From: Micromussa lordhowensis
Taxonomy: Eukaryota > Cnidaria > Anthozoa > Scleractinia > Lobophylliidae
Length of the DNA stretch: 64,000 bases
NCBI GenBank assembly: GCA_964020085.1
Contig: OZ026596.1
Span: 40,105,443-40,169,442, forward strand
Reading direction: 5' to 3'
The notes below the pieces were generated by a model. That model was given only the letters and a program-made list of their open reading frames with translations. It did no database searches and was not told the origin of the DNA. Of the stretch, positions 34,621 through 44,272 are shown in pieces (within the stretch, counting starts at the first letter, position 1; every line of letters begins with the position of its first letter). A program made the position numbers and the translations under genes.

Positions 34621-35484
34621 AGGAAAGACGGCGAAAGCTCCGCTTGAAATCGCAGAACTGGCAACATTCCCAGTTTGTAAGTGAAGCACGAACCGACCAC
34701 GGAAGAAGTATGCGTTCGTGCAGATGGGTAAGAAGATGGGTTGCGCAGCAAGCTCCACATCGAAGAGGCCTTAAAGTTGATGAATTAGTCAACTGATTAA
34801 TAAAAACATAACCAAGTCGGTGTTTCTCGCCGATTGTCGATCGACGCGGTACAATGTGTTGTTGCGTGCCGAAAACTCGCACCAGTCTCTAGTTTCCAAA
34901 TAGAACGCCTGACAGATTTTGTATTTCACGCCGATTTTCACGCCAACATTCCGACAGCGTGCCTTTTGATGCGCTGTTTAATTCAAAACTGTTTATGCGC
35001 AGGTGTTTTGATCATTCAGTTCTAAATAGTTATTTTTCCTCGAAATAACTATTTATTCCAGGAGCTGATATCCTTAAACGGACGTATATTTGCCAATTTA
35101 AAGTTTACCTCAAAAAATTATAATAGTTACTTTTCATTCACTTTTTTTATTATTTCCATCATACATTTTACATGATTAAATTATTTGTACGTGCATGTTA
35201 TGTGTAGCGCGACAAAAATATTTGCATAGACTTAAAAACATTTGCTGATCAAATCTAAAACCGATATTTAGGGAAAATGCAGATCGGTCCTGATTTTTCC
35301 TGCGTTTCTATCATTTCCATACATTTGTCATCAAGAAAAAAATTGTCAGTTCTTTAAAATCAAAATTACGAATAAAGAGCCGCAAATCCACATGAGGCCC
35401 AAAACATTAACTAAGACTGACTCGATCGATTACAAAACTCACTCTACTGTATACTGAAACTGTTTCCAGTTCAAATGTTTGCTG
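34621..35484. other. Non-coding stretch
   Basis: No gene recognised between the minisatellite and the F-box gene's stop. Confidence 0.3.
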
Positions 35485-36246
35485 TTATGGTGAATGGTTC
35501 ATATTCCAACAAATCTCTAAACTCGGCTTTCTGGTTTTGATTTGGTTCACGCAAGCCTGTGAAACGCTGGTCTCGCAGACGCAAATATAGGTTAAGTTCT
35601 CCAGTTTTTCAATAATAGATATGAATGTGCTGTCATCAACCAAGGCGTAAGGGATTATTAAACTTGACAGTTGACAATTACAGTGGATAATCTGCGATAT
35701 TTCCTCTTGGTTGAAAAGGTAGCCTTCTTGGCAATCCAATGTCCTCAGGGACGGAGAGCTTTTTGCTAATGCTAACACGCCACTCCTGCCAAATCCAAAG
35801 ACGTCTTCTGGGGGAACAGTGATATACTGCAGTTTCTTCAAGCCAATTATCTCGGGCAGACACTTCTCGCTTATGCGCGTTTGCGCCAGATGAAGCTCTA
35901 ATAGCTCACTGCTAGCCTTGAGGATCTTCGATAAAATTTGGTCTGTAATACCGGTTCCTGACAAGGTGAGGTGCTTCAACCTGCTCAGTCCTGCATGCAA
36001 TATACACGAACCATCCAACCAACGACTGTTAAATAGGTCAGCTGCGATAAGCCTCTTTGAAGCGGTAAACAGGGCGAACAATTGGCAATCTTCGCAGCGC
36101 AATTTGGTTATTGAAACATTCTCTAGCAAAGACTGGTCGTAGAGAAGATAACTCCACCTGCGAGAAACTGGTCGTAAAATAATACGTTGTGTGAAATGGA
36201 GGAAGGAAAATATCCTCAGTAAAATCTCATCAGGCAGGTTATCCAT
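35485..36246 (-). CDS. F-box/leucine-rich-repeat protein
   Basis: An intact 253-codon single-exon frame starts at ATG 36244-36246 and ends at TGA 35485-35487. Residues 1-45 form an F-box (MDNLPDEILLRIFSFLHFTQ, then LRPVSRRWSYLLYD), the SKP1-binding segment of SCF ubiquitin ligases. Residues of about 85-240 contain irregular leucine-rich repeats (LSRLKHLTLSGTGITDQILS; LLELHLAQTRISEKCL; SLRTLDCQEGYL; LENLTYICVCETSVSQACV). The role inferred from the family is substrate recognition for ubiquitylation. The substrate is unknown. The length is short for FBXL proteins but sufficient for about six LRRs. It shows no frame damage, unlike its surroundings, which argues for selection. It lies inside the 43-bp inverted-repeat pair, so it may be a host gene or cargo. 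Confidence 0.75.
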   Translation of the reverse strand: MDNLPDEILLRIFSFLHFTQRIILRPVSRRWSYLLYDQSLLENVSITKLRCEDCQLFALFTASKRLIAADLFNSRWLDGSCILHAGLSRLKHLTLSGTGITDQILSKILKASSELLELHLAQTRISEKCLPEIIGLKKLQYITVPPEDVFGFGRSGVLALAKSSPSLRTLDCQEGYLFNQEEISQIIHCNCQLSSLIIPYALVDDSTFISIIEKLENLTYICVCETSVSQACVNQIKTRKPSLEICWNMNHSP

Positions 36247-37438
36247 GGTACAGTATTGACCGGGATTACTTCAATGAATAATTAAAATACGAGTCCTGGT
36301 ATTTATTGTGAAAGGTGCGAAATTACTGCGGAAACAGCGGTATCTGGAACCCCTGGACCTGGAACAAAGTACTTTTCTTGTCCAAACTTAATGGACAATA
36401 ATGTAGTTGTTATATTGTGTTTAAAGCTGCTTTTCCTCGAAACGCATGGTTTGTTTGACAAAGAAAATTTCCCTAGTGAAATGAATCTGAATAACACTCG
36501 GAAGTTTTTTTAAATTTTTTGCACCCATGAAAAAATTCATCTCGCTATTAAGTACTGCTCGCACCCAGAGATAATTTCCGTTTAAGACCGTAATTGTTTA
36601 CACATTCTTTCATTTGGATAACATGTGAACATGAGGGGTCTTGGGCCTGTTCCAGATGACTGCCCAGTATGCATTACCCAATGGATGAAATAAGCATAGA
36701 GCTGAATCTGTTTTTATGGCAGGTTTAATTTGTACGTTTAGCGCTGTTAGGTTGCATGCCCCAAAACTATATGCACTGGACTCGCACGCGGCTTATTGAA
36801 ACGGTGCTCTTTAGCATGGGAACCATTAGCATAATTACCAGTAATTGATTTCCGACACAAATCACGTAGGTAGATTTAACTGTGCGAAAAGGTTTACCGC
36901 TTGAACCATGTTGCGAAACTCGTCTTTTAAGCTTTCAATTCACAAGGCAAGTATGCCGGCTCTTTTTTCACGAATTGGGTCGATTGAACTGAATCGAATC
37001 AAATCATCAGTCGATTAAGTTCAGTTGGTATTGCCGGGCTTAGGGTATTTTTAGGTTCCACATTTGCGCAGCCTCAGGACGTTAACTAGTTGACAAGAAA
37101 AAAGGCATATGTGCACTGCACTAATTTATTTAATCACGTTGAAACAATTCATTACTGAGATATTGTTGTTCATGTTAAAAACATTTTCATTCACGAATTT
37201 AATAAAAAAAAAATCACTCCATTGAAGTTAGAAAATTTACAATCTTGATCACGATCACACCTTCTTTCGTAATAATTATATCAGAAGCATAACAACTGAT
37301 TTGTCAATACCATGTCATGCTTGCTGCTTGTCCATTCTTGAAGTTTGATGATGACACAACAGTTTTAACAGAACAGTTTGGCGAATGCATTTGGACTGTA
37401 ATTTGGTTAGCTCAAAATAACGAAAAACAGTTCTGTCT
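36247..37438. other. Non-coding stretch
   Basis: No gene recognised. The stop-proximal side of the accessory gene reaches 37439. There is no clear terminal repeat here. Confidence 0.3.
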
Positions 37439-38581
37439 TTACCAATCATCATCATGTTCTTTTGCTTCATCTGCAAGGTCACATATCTCTTTCTCCTCAA
37501 GGCTGAAGTCTCCTGCATTTTCTTCTCCATCCCAATTCATTCCTTTCTCCAGTTCTGTTGCGGAAATATTAGACTCTTCACCCTCGCTGTCGCCTTCGAC
37601 TTCGTCAAGTTCCTCAGCTTGCTTTGCACTAACTGATTTCACGGATCCGGTTCGGTTTCGTTGTACCTTTGCAATGCTTTTCCTCAAGGCATCCTGGGCG
37701 AGTTTAATCTCTGACATCGCATCCTTCAGCTTTCCCTCCGTCTGAGACAACTCTGATCGCACAACATTCCCACCTCTCTCTTTCAAATGCCGTTTCAATC
37801 CAGAAACTTGCTTGTTTAGTTCGTTTGCCTCACGCCTTGCTTCTTGTACACGCTTTATGTTCTTGGAGAGAGTTTTATTCTTTTCCGGCTTGTTTGATGG
37901 CATATTCTGGAGCTCGTCTTCAGCTTGGGCTGTTAAAATTTCACATGACTTCATTTGCCATGCCGTGTCAATTATGCCATGGAGTTCTTGTTTCTTATAC
38001 TCTGCGAACGTCTGGTCAGAACACAGCTCTTGGGCTTTATTATTCCAGAATGTGTAGTATTCTTTGCGGCCAGCACTTGCCCGTTCAATATCCCGCATGG
38101 AATAAAGGTGAACTCGTCCTCTGGCCGCATTAAGCAAATCAGCAGGGCGTTCTCTACGATCTAATTTGAAAGCGGACTCGATGGTTGTCTGTTTTAACAT
38201 CTTTCTAGGCCTTTCCTGCTCTTCGTTATCCTCTTTATGCTCGTTTTCCTCTTTGCTACTCGAGGCGTCCTTGTTGCTGCCACCGGCATCACTGGGTTTC
38301 TCCTCGTAGCTCTGGAGATGAAGAGAATGCTCGTTGGTGCTTTTGACGAGGCATTTCTTCATAGTGATCAGTTTCTCCTGCTTGGATGCAATGGGGATTT
38401 CGGAATTCCCACTGATTGGTTTTAAAAAGCGATAGTTTGTTGGAATCAGATCTTGAACGTCCTCCAAGAGCTTCTCCTTCACATCTACAAGAGTAAGATT
38501 CATGTCTTCCTCTTTTGCAAACAGCTGGCAGGCAATTTGGCCGTCAACAACTACATTGATCTCTATACTCTCTTCCTCCAT
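37439..38581 (-). CDS. Unrecognised acidic coiled-coil protein with ubiquitin-like N-terminus (possible transposon accessory protein)
   Basis: An intact single-exon frame of 380 codons runs from ATG 38579-38581 to TAA/TGA at 37439. Residues 1-75 (IEINVVVDGQIACQLFAKEE, LTLVDVKEKLLEDVQDLIP, YRFLKPISG) have the beta-strand and helix spacing of a ubiquitin-like fold. A Ser/Glu/Lys-rich linker follows. KQTTIESAFKLDRRERPADL resembles a degenerate PCNA-binding motif (Q-x-x-I). A conserved-looking block, YYTFWNNKAQELCSDQTFAE, leads to a coiled coil at about 230-310. The tail is strongly acidic (EELDEVEGDSEGEESN). No family is recognised. It is divergent from the transposase-like gene starting 1.5 kb away, which suggests a two-gene mobile element, but the link is only positional. 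Confidence 0.6.
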   Translation of the reverse strand: MEEESIEINVVVDGQIACQLFAKEEDMNLTLVDVKEKLLEDVQDLIPTNYRFLKPISGNSEIPIASKQEKLITMKKCLVKSTNEHSLHLQSYEEKPSDAGGSNKDASSSKEENEHKEDNEEQERPRKMLKQTTIESAFKLDRRERPADLLNAARGRVHLYSMRDIERASAGRKEYYTFWNNKAQELCSDQTFAEYKKQELHGIIDTAWQMKSCEILTAQAEDELQNMPSNKPEKNKTLSKNIKRVQEARREANELNKQVSGLKRHLKERGGNVVRSELSQTEGKLKDAMSEIKLAQDALRKSIAKVQRNRTGSVKSVSAKQAEELDEVEGDSEGEESNISATELEKGMNWDGEENAGDFSLEEKEICDLADEAKEHDDDW

Positions 38582-39092
38582 GTTTCAATCGCTCTGGCAA
38601 ACCAAAGTCAATGATTTTTAATGAAAGATAGTCGTATTACACCCCTTTTGTTTCTTTATTATTTTTGAACTTGAGACAGTTTATGTGCATTTTATGTAAA
38701 TGAGCGGAACTCTTTTTACGTAACATATCAAACACAAAAGACTGCGTGTCTGACCATAAAAACCGAGGAGGGAGTTGAAACTACGATACATAGCGGCATA
38801 TTTGTGACAAACTTTGAACTGTATGGAAATGTGGTCACACTGTCTTGAGTGTTTGGTGTTTGATAACTGATGAGATAATAAACAGAGAAATAAATCAAAT
38901 AATGATGCTAATTAAGATCAGATATGCAAACACCGTCATGGTAATGATTTTCTAATTATTAGTAAGTTTGACAAGTCGAGGTATGACATTGAGTAAAAAC
39001 TAGTTCCAACTAAATCAATTAATTGAATAGTTTTTACTGTTTATGGTAGTATCGAATTAAAGCATGAAAGCTTTACAAACACGAGAGAATTA
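38582..39092. promoter_or_regulatory. Part of the divergent intergenic region between the two element genes
   Basis: A 1.5-kb interval (38582-40074) separates the divergent start codons of the coiled-coil and protease/transposase genes, so it must hold both promoters if these are functional. No specific TATA or operator could be assigned. It is interrupted by the MITE at 39093-39263. Confidence 0.3.
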
Positions 39093-39263
39093 GACTACGA
39101 GTAGTCCCTCTCTCGCTTAGTCCGTCGTGCGTGACGCGAAGGAAAACCGCAAGAAAAAAATTCCTGGGGGCAAGAACCGCCCGAAATCGGATTTCACGCG
39201 GTCATTTTTTCATACGTTTTACTTTTGGGTCTTGCTTGGCGATAGAGGGACTACTCGTGAGTC
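39093..39263. repeat. 171-bp fold-back MITE with TA target duplication
   Basis: The left arm GACTACGAGTAGTCCCTCTC (39093-39116 in full) is inverted at 39239-39263 (GCGATAGAGGGACTACTCGT...), with one gap and one mismatch. TA flanks both ends (39091-39092 and 39264-39265). The loop is non-coding. TA duplication and short length fit a Tc1/mariner-type non-autonomous element. Confidence 0.75.
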
Positions 39264-40074
39264 TACAGAAGAGTTCGCCTATTTTAAAAATGTGTTTTAG
39301 GACGGCCAAACACATGGGTACCCAACGACCGTTTTCTCTAAAATGCTTATAAACGCTGTTTTAGGCCATCTGGAGTACTTTTAAAACTCTGTGGGTTAAT
39401 TTTAGGTTGCGCAGAAAGCAGTTTTATCTGTTCGGTTATTCCAGGAGAACTTGAGTATTTCCGAAAGTGACAGCCGATCTTTTTTCGGTACCCAAAACGA
39501 CATTTTTAAAATCTGAAAACAACAGACATTGCATTTCTCATATCACGAAAGTCCGGAGGTGACAGGAAATCAGAGGGGATTAAAGGCCGTGTAAACAGAT
39601 AATTTACCGAAACGATCCGTTGGATGCCCCTAAAAAATGATATGTGCCGCCTTTAAAGAATGGACATTTAATTTGTTGCCGCATACCGGAAAGAGCGAGT
39701 TCTAAGGTAAGTGACAACAAGCGGCCGGTAAATCTTTGAAAACATATTGCTTTTAAGAGGATCGAGGATCTATCAAATATGTAATTTCGTACATGAATTC
39801 TCCGATTGCGAGCGAGCAAATAAACGAGGTTCAACAGCTTCGTTTTTGTTACAATCACAATGAATCGTAAAGTATTTACGAAGTTTTCGTAAATGGTATC
39901 CGGGATTATAATAAGATTATGTCGACTGGTGTTATGGGAGTGTTTTGTTTTGGTCAATAGACTGTTTGAAAGCCATCTAAAAGTGAGCCGCGATCGTGGG
40001 AAGACTAGTTCTGTGTTTGCACGTAGCCTGAGATCTTTAAAATAGTAACAGTGGCTTTGTTAGTAGGCTAAGAA
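39264..40074. other. Upstream region of the protease/transposase gene
   Basis: Non-coding. No other feature recognised. Confidence 0.3.
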
Positions 40075-42159
40075 ATGGCGAGAAACAGCGTTAAAGCTAT
40101 GGCTCTTCCTAACGTGGAAACCACTCTGGTCAGACGACCTCCTACATATTCTGTTGTATCGAAATGTACTAAGCTGACCTCGCCAGCTGCTTTGGCAGTA
40201 ATACCACCTCTGAATGCATGCATGGATGTGCGAAAAACTTTATATGGAATGAAAATTGACGAAAGCAAAGATCAGCTCGCTGTTGTTTCTTGGCCGGGAT
40301 ATGGAACATTCTCCTGGCAAGGAATTCAAGATATTGTTCAAATTCACTATGCGAAGAAAACTAAATTGGAAATTAAAGAGGAGGAACAGTGGTTTGCTAA
40401 GCTTTGCTCAGACCTCTCAGGAAAGCAATACAAGACTCTTCTGGAAGATATACAAAACTTCCAGTCAACGCTTTGGACAAGTGGGAGCGAGGACCGGGTT
40501 TATAACGCTGCTCTTAAAGTGGAGACGTTGTGCAAAATTGTCTGTGATAGATGGATTAATGATGACTTCATTGACTGCATTTTCAAAATGCTGAATAGTA
40601 ACTCAAAGGAACACTTGTTTGTTGTTGCCACAGAATCGCTCTTGTATTCAACCAAAACTCAACAAAATCTGAGAGCTGAAATAAATAAGAAAGTACCAGA
40701 TGGGCTACGATATGTGCACTTTGCGTTGAATGTAAGTAAATCCTCAAATGGAACCGTGTCTGTTGGCAATGGAAATCACTGGACATATTTCGTTTTCAAT
40801 TCTTCCCTGAGTGAATTATATTATGGCGATTCTTTGGGCTGGAATCTGCCAAATAACCTTGCAACTGTGATGAAACCATTCTTTGAAGTTCTTTGTTCCG
40901 TGCATGGGAAGCCGTACACAAAGCCTCGTCGGCCAACATTGATGCACCATGTCAATGATCGTGGCTCACTTCACAATTGTGATGAAAAATGTTTTCAGGG
41001 CTTTCCCCTGCAAACCTGCGGGAGTGCTTGTGGACTCTGTCCAATCTTCATGGCGGCTCTCGCGCGAAAAGATGAAAACTCGTGGAAATGCATCCTGGAT
41101 TGGAACAAACCAGACAAAGTAACGATGGACTCTGTCAGGAAAATTAAACACATTTCCGCTAACTCAAGTTTTCTTAGAGCCGTAATAATTAGCTGGCTAG
41201 TTCAGGATGAAGTGAGCCTCTGTTATTTGGATGAAAAAAATTCACCCGCCGAAAAAAAAAGCAAAGCAAAGGATTCACCGGATGACACCAACAGCCCTAT
41301 GAATCGCGCGAGTTCAAGCAACAAGTTTCCAACTGAAAAAATTCCTACAAAATTCACACGTGCAGAAAAAATGAATTCGGGAAATTGCTTGTTGGATGAC
41401 AGCAAACAACCTGCCAAGACCCTGACATCCGACTCTGTAATCCCTACAAAGGCGCCATCAACTGACAAGAAAATTCCAGCAAAGAACCTGCCCACTGCAG
41501 AGAGCCTGTACACTGACACTGAAATTCCTGCTAAAAACTTGTCCAACGAAGATGAACTTCCTACAGAGAAGCTGCAAACTGAGAGCAAACTTCCTGCAAA
41601 GAAGCTGAAACCTGACACAGAACTTCTTGCAAAGGACTTGGAAACTGACACCGAGCTCGGTTCCGCGAAGTATCAGCCCACTGACAACGAAACTCACGCA
41701 ACGAACATTCGGACTAACCCCGAAATTCTTGTAGAGAACCTGCAATCCGACACCAAACTTCCTGCAAATAACCTGCCCACTGACACTGAAATTCCTACAG
41801 ACAGCCTTCCTGTCCACAGCAAAAAACCTGGAAAGAATCAGCCTGCGAATAGTAAAGTACCTGAAAATAAATTGCCTGTGAAAAACGACACTGCAAACTC
41901 CCCAACACAAGACTTTTCAGTTTCGGATTCACAATTGCCATTTCCTGACGCATCTAAGGAGTTTTATAGGCATCAGGGTAGACGATGGGCGAGGAATGAG
42001 GCACGAGATAGGGCCCGTGATGCTGTTCCAATGACATCCAACAAGGCTGGATTCACTGTGCTTCGAAGAGGAAATGTAACTGGTTCCTTACATGAAAACA
42101 TAGAGCACTTGAGCAAGCAGCTGAGAATTGAAAAAAAACAAGGAAAAACAAGCCACTAA
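40075..42159 (+). CDS. Ulp1/SENP-like cysteine protease domain with repetitive linker (5' part of transposon polyprotein)
   Basis: The ATG at 40075 opens 694 codons. Residues of about 155-345 form a C48 (Ulp1-type) protease: WINDDFIDCIFKML at the start, His in GNGNHWTYFVF (H235), Asp in YYGDSLGWNL (D252), and PLQTCGSACGLCPIFMA with Gln313 and Cys319. These are the expected His-Asp-Gln-Cys residues for cleaving SUMO/ubiquitin-like modifiers. Residues of about 420-610 are degenerate 12-13-residue repeats around TDTEIPAKNLPT. The C-terminal part is basic. The frame ends 21 bases past an A8 run (42131-42138), where loss of one A would join it to the next frame (42128 onward). Ulp1-like proteases are known companions of several DNA transposon groups. 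It is probably the N-terminal part of one polyprotein. Confidence 0.78.
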   Translation: MARNSVKAMALPNVETTLVRRPPTYSVVSKCTKLTSPAALAVIPPLNACMDVRKTLYGMKIDESKDQLAVVSWPGYGTFSWQGIQDIVQIHYAKKTKLEIKEEEQWFAKLCSDLSGKQYKTLLEDIQNFQSTLWTSGSEDRVYNAALKVETLCKIVCDRWINDDFIDCIFKMLNSNSKEHLFVVATESLLYSTKTQQNLRAEINKKVPDGLRYVHFALNVSKSSNGTVSVGNGNHWTYFVFNSSLSELYYGDSLGWNLPNNLATVMKPFFEVLCSVHGKPYTKPRRPTLMHHVNDRGSLHNCDEKCFQGFPLQTCGSACGLCPIFMAALARKDENSWKCILDWNKPDKVTMDSVRKIKHISANSSFLRAVIISWLVQDEVSLCYLDEKNSPAEKKSKAKDSPDDTNSPMNRASSSNKFPTEKIPTKFTRAEKMNSGNCLLDDSKQPAKTLTSDSVIPTKAPSTDKKIPAKNLPTAESLYTDTEIPAKNLSNEDELPTEKLQTESKLPAKKLKPDTELLAKDLETDTELGSAKYQPTDNETHATNIRTNPEILVENLQSDTKLPANNLPTDTEIPTDSLPVHSKKPGKNQPANSKVPENKLPVKNDTANSPTQDFSVSDSQLPFPDASKEFYRHQGRRWARNEARDRARDAVPMTSNKAGFTVLRRGNVTGSLHENIEHLSKQLRIEKKQGKTSH

Positions 42160-44272
42160 ATACGGAGTGATTAAGGTGGCTGCTAATCTTGAAGCATCCA
42201 TGGTAATGTCCACTCGAGAAGCAGCTTTGCTGTACAATTCTGAAAAAAATAGTTTCTTGGGCATCAAAGAGGATACTAAATCAAGTTACAGAGCCATTGA
42301 TACTTACCAACTGTTGTCGAAGCACTTAAACGTAGCTCAGATGTACATTTGTGGCGTTGCCTATTTGTTTGATGCACATGGCCGAGACTTGAAGCAGATA
42401 AGCCAAGGAATCTTTTCCTTAATTTCTCGATGTCAGACCAAGGTAAACAATGAGAAAGCTTTGCAAATACTCGCACCTTCCTATCGAATTGTTCAACAGC
42501 TTCTTTCAAGTAAACGTGATCGCGACACACTGGACGTCCTTCTTTCCAAAGTCACAAGCAAAAGCACGGTCTTGAAACTCAGAGGTACAAAGTACAAAAA
42601 TTCTCTGCTTACTCAAGAGGCGAAGTTAAATCACGACTTAGTGCATTTTAAAGGTATCGAAAAAGAAGCACTGACAGTCAGGAATGACATGACCACCCAG
42701 CAGCAAAACAAGTTTAGCCGTCTGTTACTTAGGAAGCTAAAAATCAAACAATTAAAATCACATATAGCAGAAGGCAGAGGTCGTAAACTAAAATGCGAAG
42801 AGTTTCCTGAGTTACCTGCGCTTCTAGAGTTTGCCTTTGGAGATGGGGGTAGGCTCCGACAGGGTGGGGGAGGGCTGGAGGCTCACTCAAAACTGTACAA
42901 TGAGACAATGTACAAGGCTAGTGACAACATGACCGTAATGAGAGAAGCACTGGATCTTGTACGTTCCCTAGCACCAGAAGATTTTAAGATCAGTTTATCG
43001 TGCCTTTACACTTACACGATGAATTACAAGCAAAGAACGGCTCAAGCAAAGAGGCATCATCATGGAGCTAATGTGAATGCGAAAATATCTTTACATACTG
43101 CCCCGTCAACAGGCGAAGTCAAGAAACCCATTAATGCACACTGGACGACTTCATATGTTAATTTTCTGTGTGACGTTGCACATCACAACTCTGACAGCTA
43201 CCTCCTTGACTCGAGAGACGCCAAATGTACTGTTGTTGGGGATATACCTCCTGTACTGAAACCAGGTCGGTTGTGGAAAAAAGAGTTATATCCTGATCAC
43301 ACATTTGATCAGTCAAGGAATAATGCTGTGACGCCTGTTTCACATCTTTTTGTTGAAACCAAAATAACAACACCATCTTTGTCCGAAGGGTGTTTCCATG
43401 TTTCTAATACCCCTGCTTCAATCCTTGTTACCCGCACTGGACAAGCAATAACAATTGTTAATTTGTCCTTTTACGAACCTGAAACAGCCATTCGAGTATT
43501 CAATGACATATTCCTGTTAATGAGTCACAGCGAATTAACACAATTCTTTAGAAATCCTGTTACCGGTCAGTTAAAGGAAGTGTTTGCATTTGTTGTCGAC
43601 AATGGGCCATCGGAGGCACCTGCAAATTTGCAAGTGCAGATGCTATTGGTTCGGCTTATGAAGTTTCTTAATCTTGACAAAGCCACACAAAGATCTTTTG
43701 CAGAGTATCTCAGCAAACGAAATTTTGTGGAGAGAGTACATGCCATCGAGAATAGAGCCTTGTCAAAACATGGAGTGTTTGACGCTCACAAAATTCACAA
43801 ACACGCAGAAACTGGTTCACCTGAACACAAGGAGAACATGGAGGCCATGGCCGGAGATATTGTTGCCAGTTTAAAAGGAACCACCTTTGGGGGAAAGGCT
43901 ATTTATCCCATGAGAGGATCAGGAGATTCTCTAGTATTTGATGATGAAACTGAACTGAAGGAATTCGGTCAGCTGTCTGACGAGAGGAAGCATCACTGCC
44001 AAACAGAGTATTTCCCACAAAAAACTAATGTCTTTCAGTACCTAGTCAAGAACTGGGGTGTTAATGAAGACTTTCGAGGCAGCTATGCAGAGGACTATCG
44101 TACCCTTACAAACGCTCGCACTGCATCTAGAGACCATTATTCAGTTTCCATTTTCCGTGAAGATGAGAACTGGCGCGGAGTACCATTAGATCGCTTTGAA
44201 AGGAGACCACTACCAGATCTCATAGCATGGCAGGACACTGGAAAACTACATTATTTACCGTTCGAATTATGA
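42128..44272 (+). CDS. Putative DDE/RNase-H-fold transposase domain
   Basis: The open frame continues from the protease across the A8 run. After a helical region, the core contains SYLLDSRDAKCTVVGDIPP (Asp364), FAFVVDNGPSEAPANLQ (Asp491) and LSKRNFVERVHAIENRALSK (Glu535). This D...D(N/G)GP...N-VER pattern is one I associate with an unnamed group of cnidarian and arthropod transposase-like proteins that carry a DDKA-VGEP block. The superfamily cannot be named with confidence, and the catalytic assignment is inferred from motif spacing. The frame ends at TGA 44270-44272. The same frame resumes directly after it, so a single in-frame stop separates this part from the SAP/Tudor part. The first base is only the edge of the open frame, not a trusted start. 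Confidence 0.62.
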   Translation: MKKNKEKQATKYGVIKVAANLEASMVMSTREAALLYNSEKNSFLGIKEDTKSSYRAIDTYQLLSKHLNVAQMYICGVAYLFDAHGRDLKQISQGIFSLISRCQTKVNNEKALQILAPSYRIVQQLLSSKRDRDTLDVLLSKVTSKSTVLKLRGTKYKNSLLTQEAKLNHDLVHFKGIEKEALTVRNDMTTQQQNKFSRLLLRKLKIKQLKSHIAEGRGRKLKCEEFPELPALLEFAFGDGGRLRQGGGGLEAHSKLYNETMYKASDNMTVMREALDLVRSLAPEDFKISLSCLYTYTMNYKQRTAQAKRHHHGANVNAKISLHTAPSTGEVKKPINAHWTTSYVNFLCDVAHHNSDSYLLDSRDAKCTVVGDIPPVLKPGRLWKKELYPDHTFDQSRNNAVTPVSHLFVETKITTPSLSEGCFHVSNTPASILVTRTGQAITIVNLSFYEPETAIRVFNDIFLLMSHSELTQFFRNPVTGQLKEVFAFVVDNGPSEAPANLQVQMLLVRLMKFLNLDKATQRSFAEYLSKRNFVERVHAIENRALSKHGVFDAHKIHKHAETGSPEHKENMEAMAGDIVASLKGTTFGGKAIYPMRGSGDSLVFDDETELKEFGQLSDERKHHCQTEYFPQKTNVFQYLVKNWGVNEDFRGSYAEDYRTLTNARTASRDHYSVSIFREDENWRGVPLDRFERRPLPDLIAWQDTGKLHYLPFEL

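Noticed and set aside
41223..41910. Minus-strand ORFs rich in Ser/Phe
   Set aside because: They are antisense to the TDTEIPAKNLPT-type repeats of the protease protein. Composition reflects the repeat.
42131..42139. Programmed -1 frameshift at AAAAAAC
   Set aside because: The heptamer is in the wrong register: the shift needed is +1 (or loss of one A), not -1. A homopolymer error or mutation is simpler.
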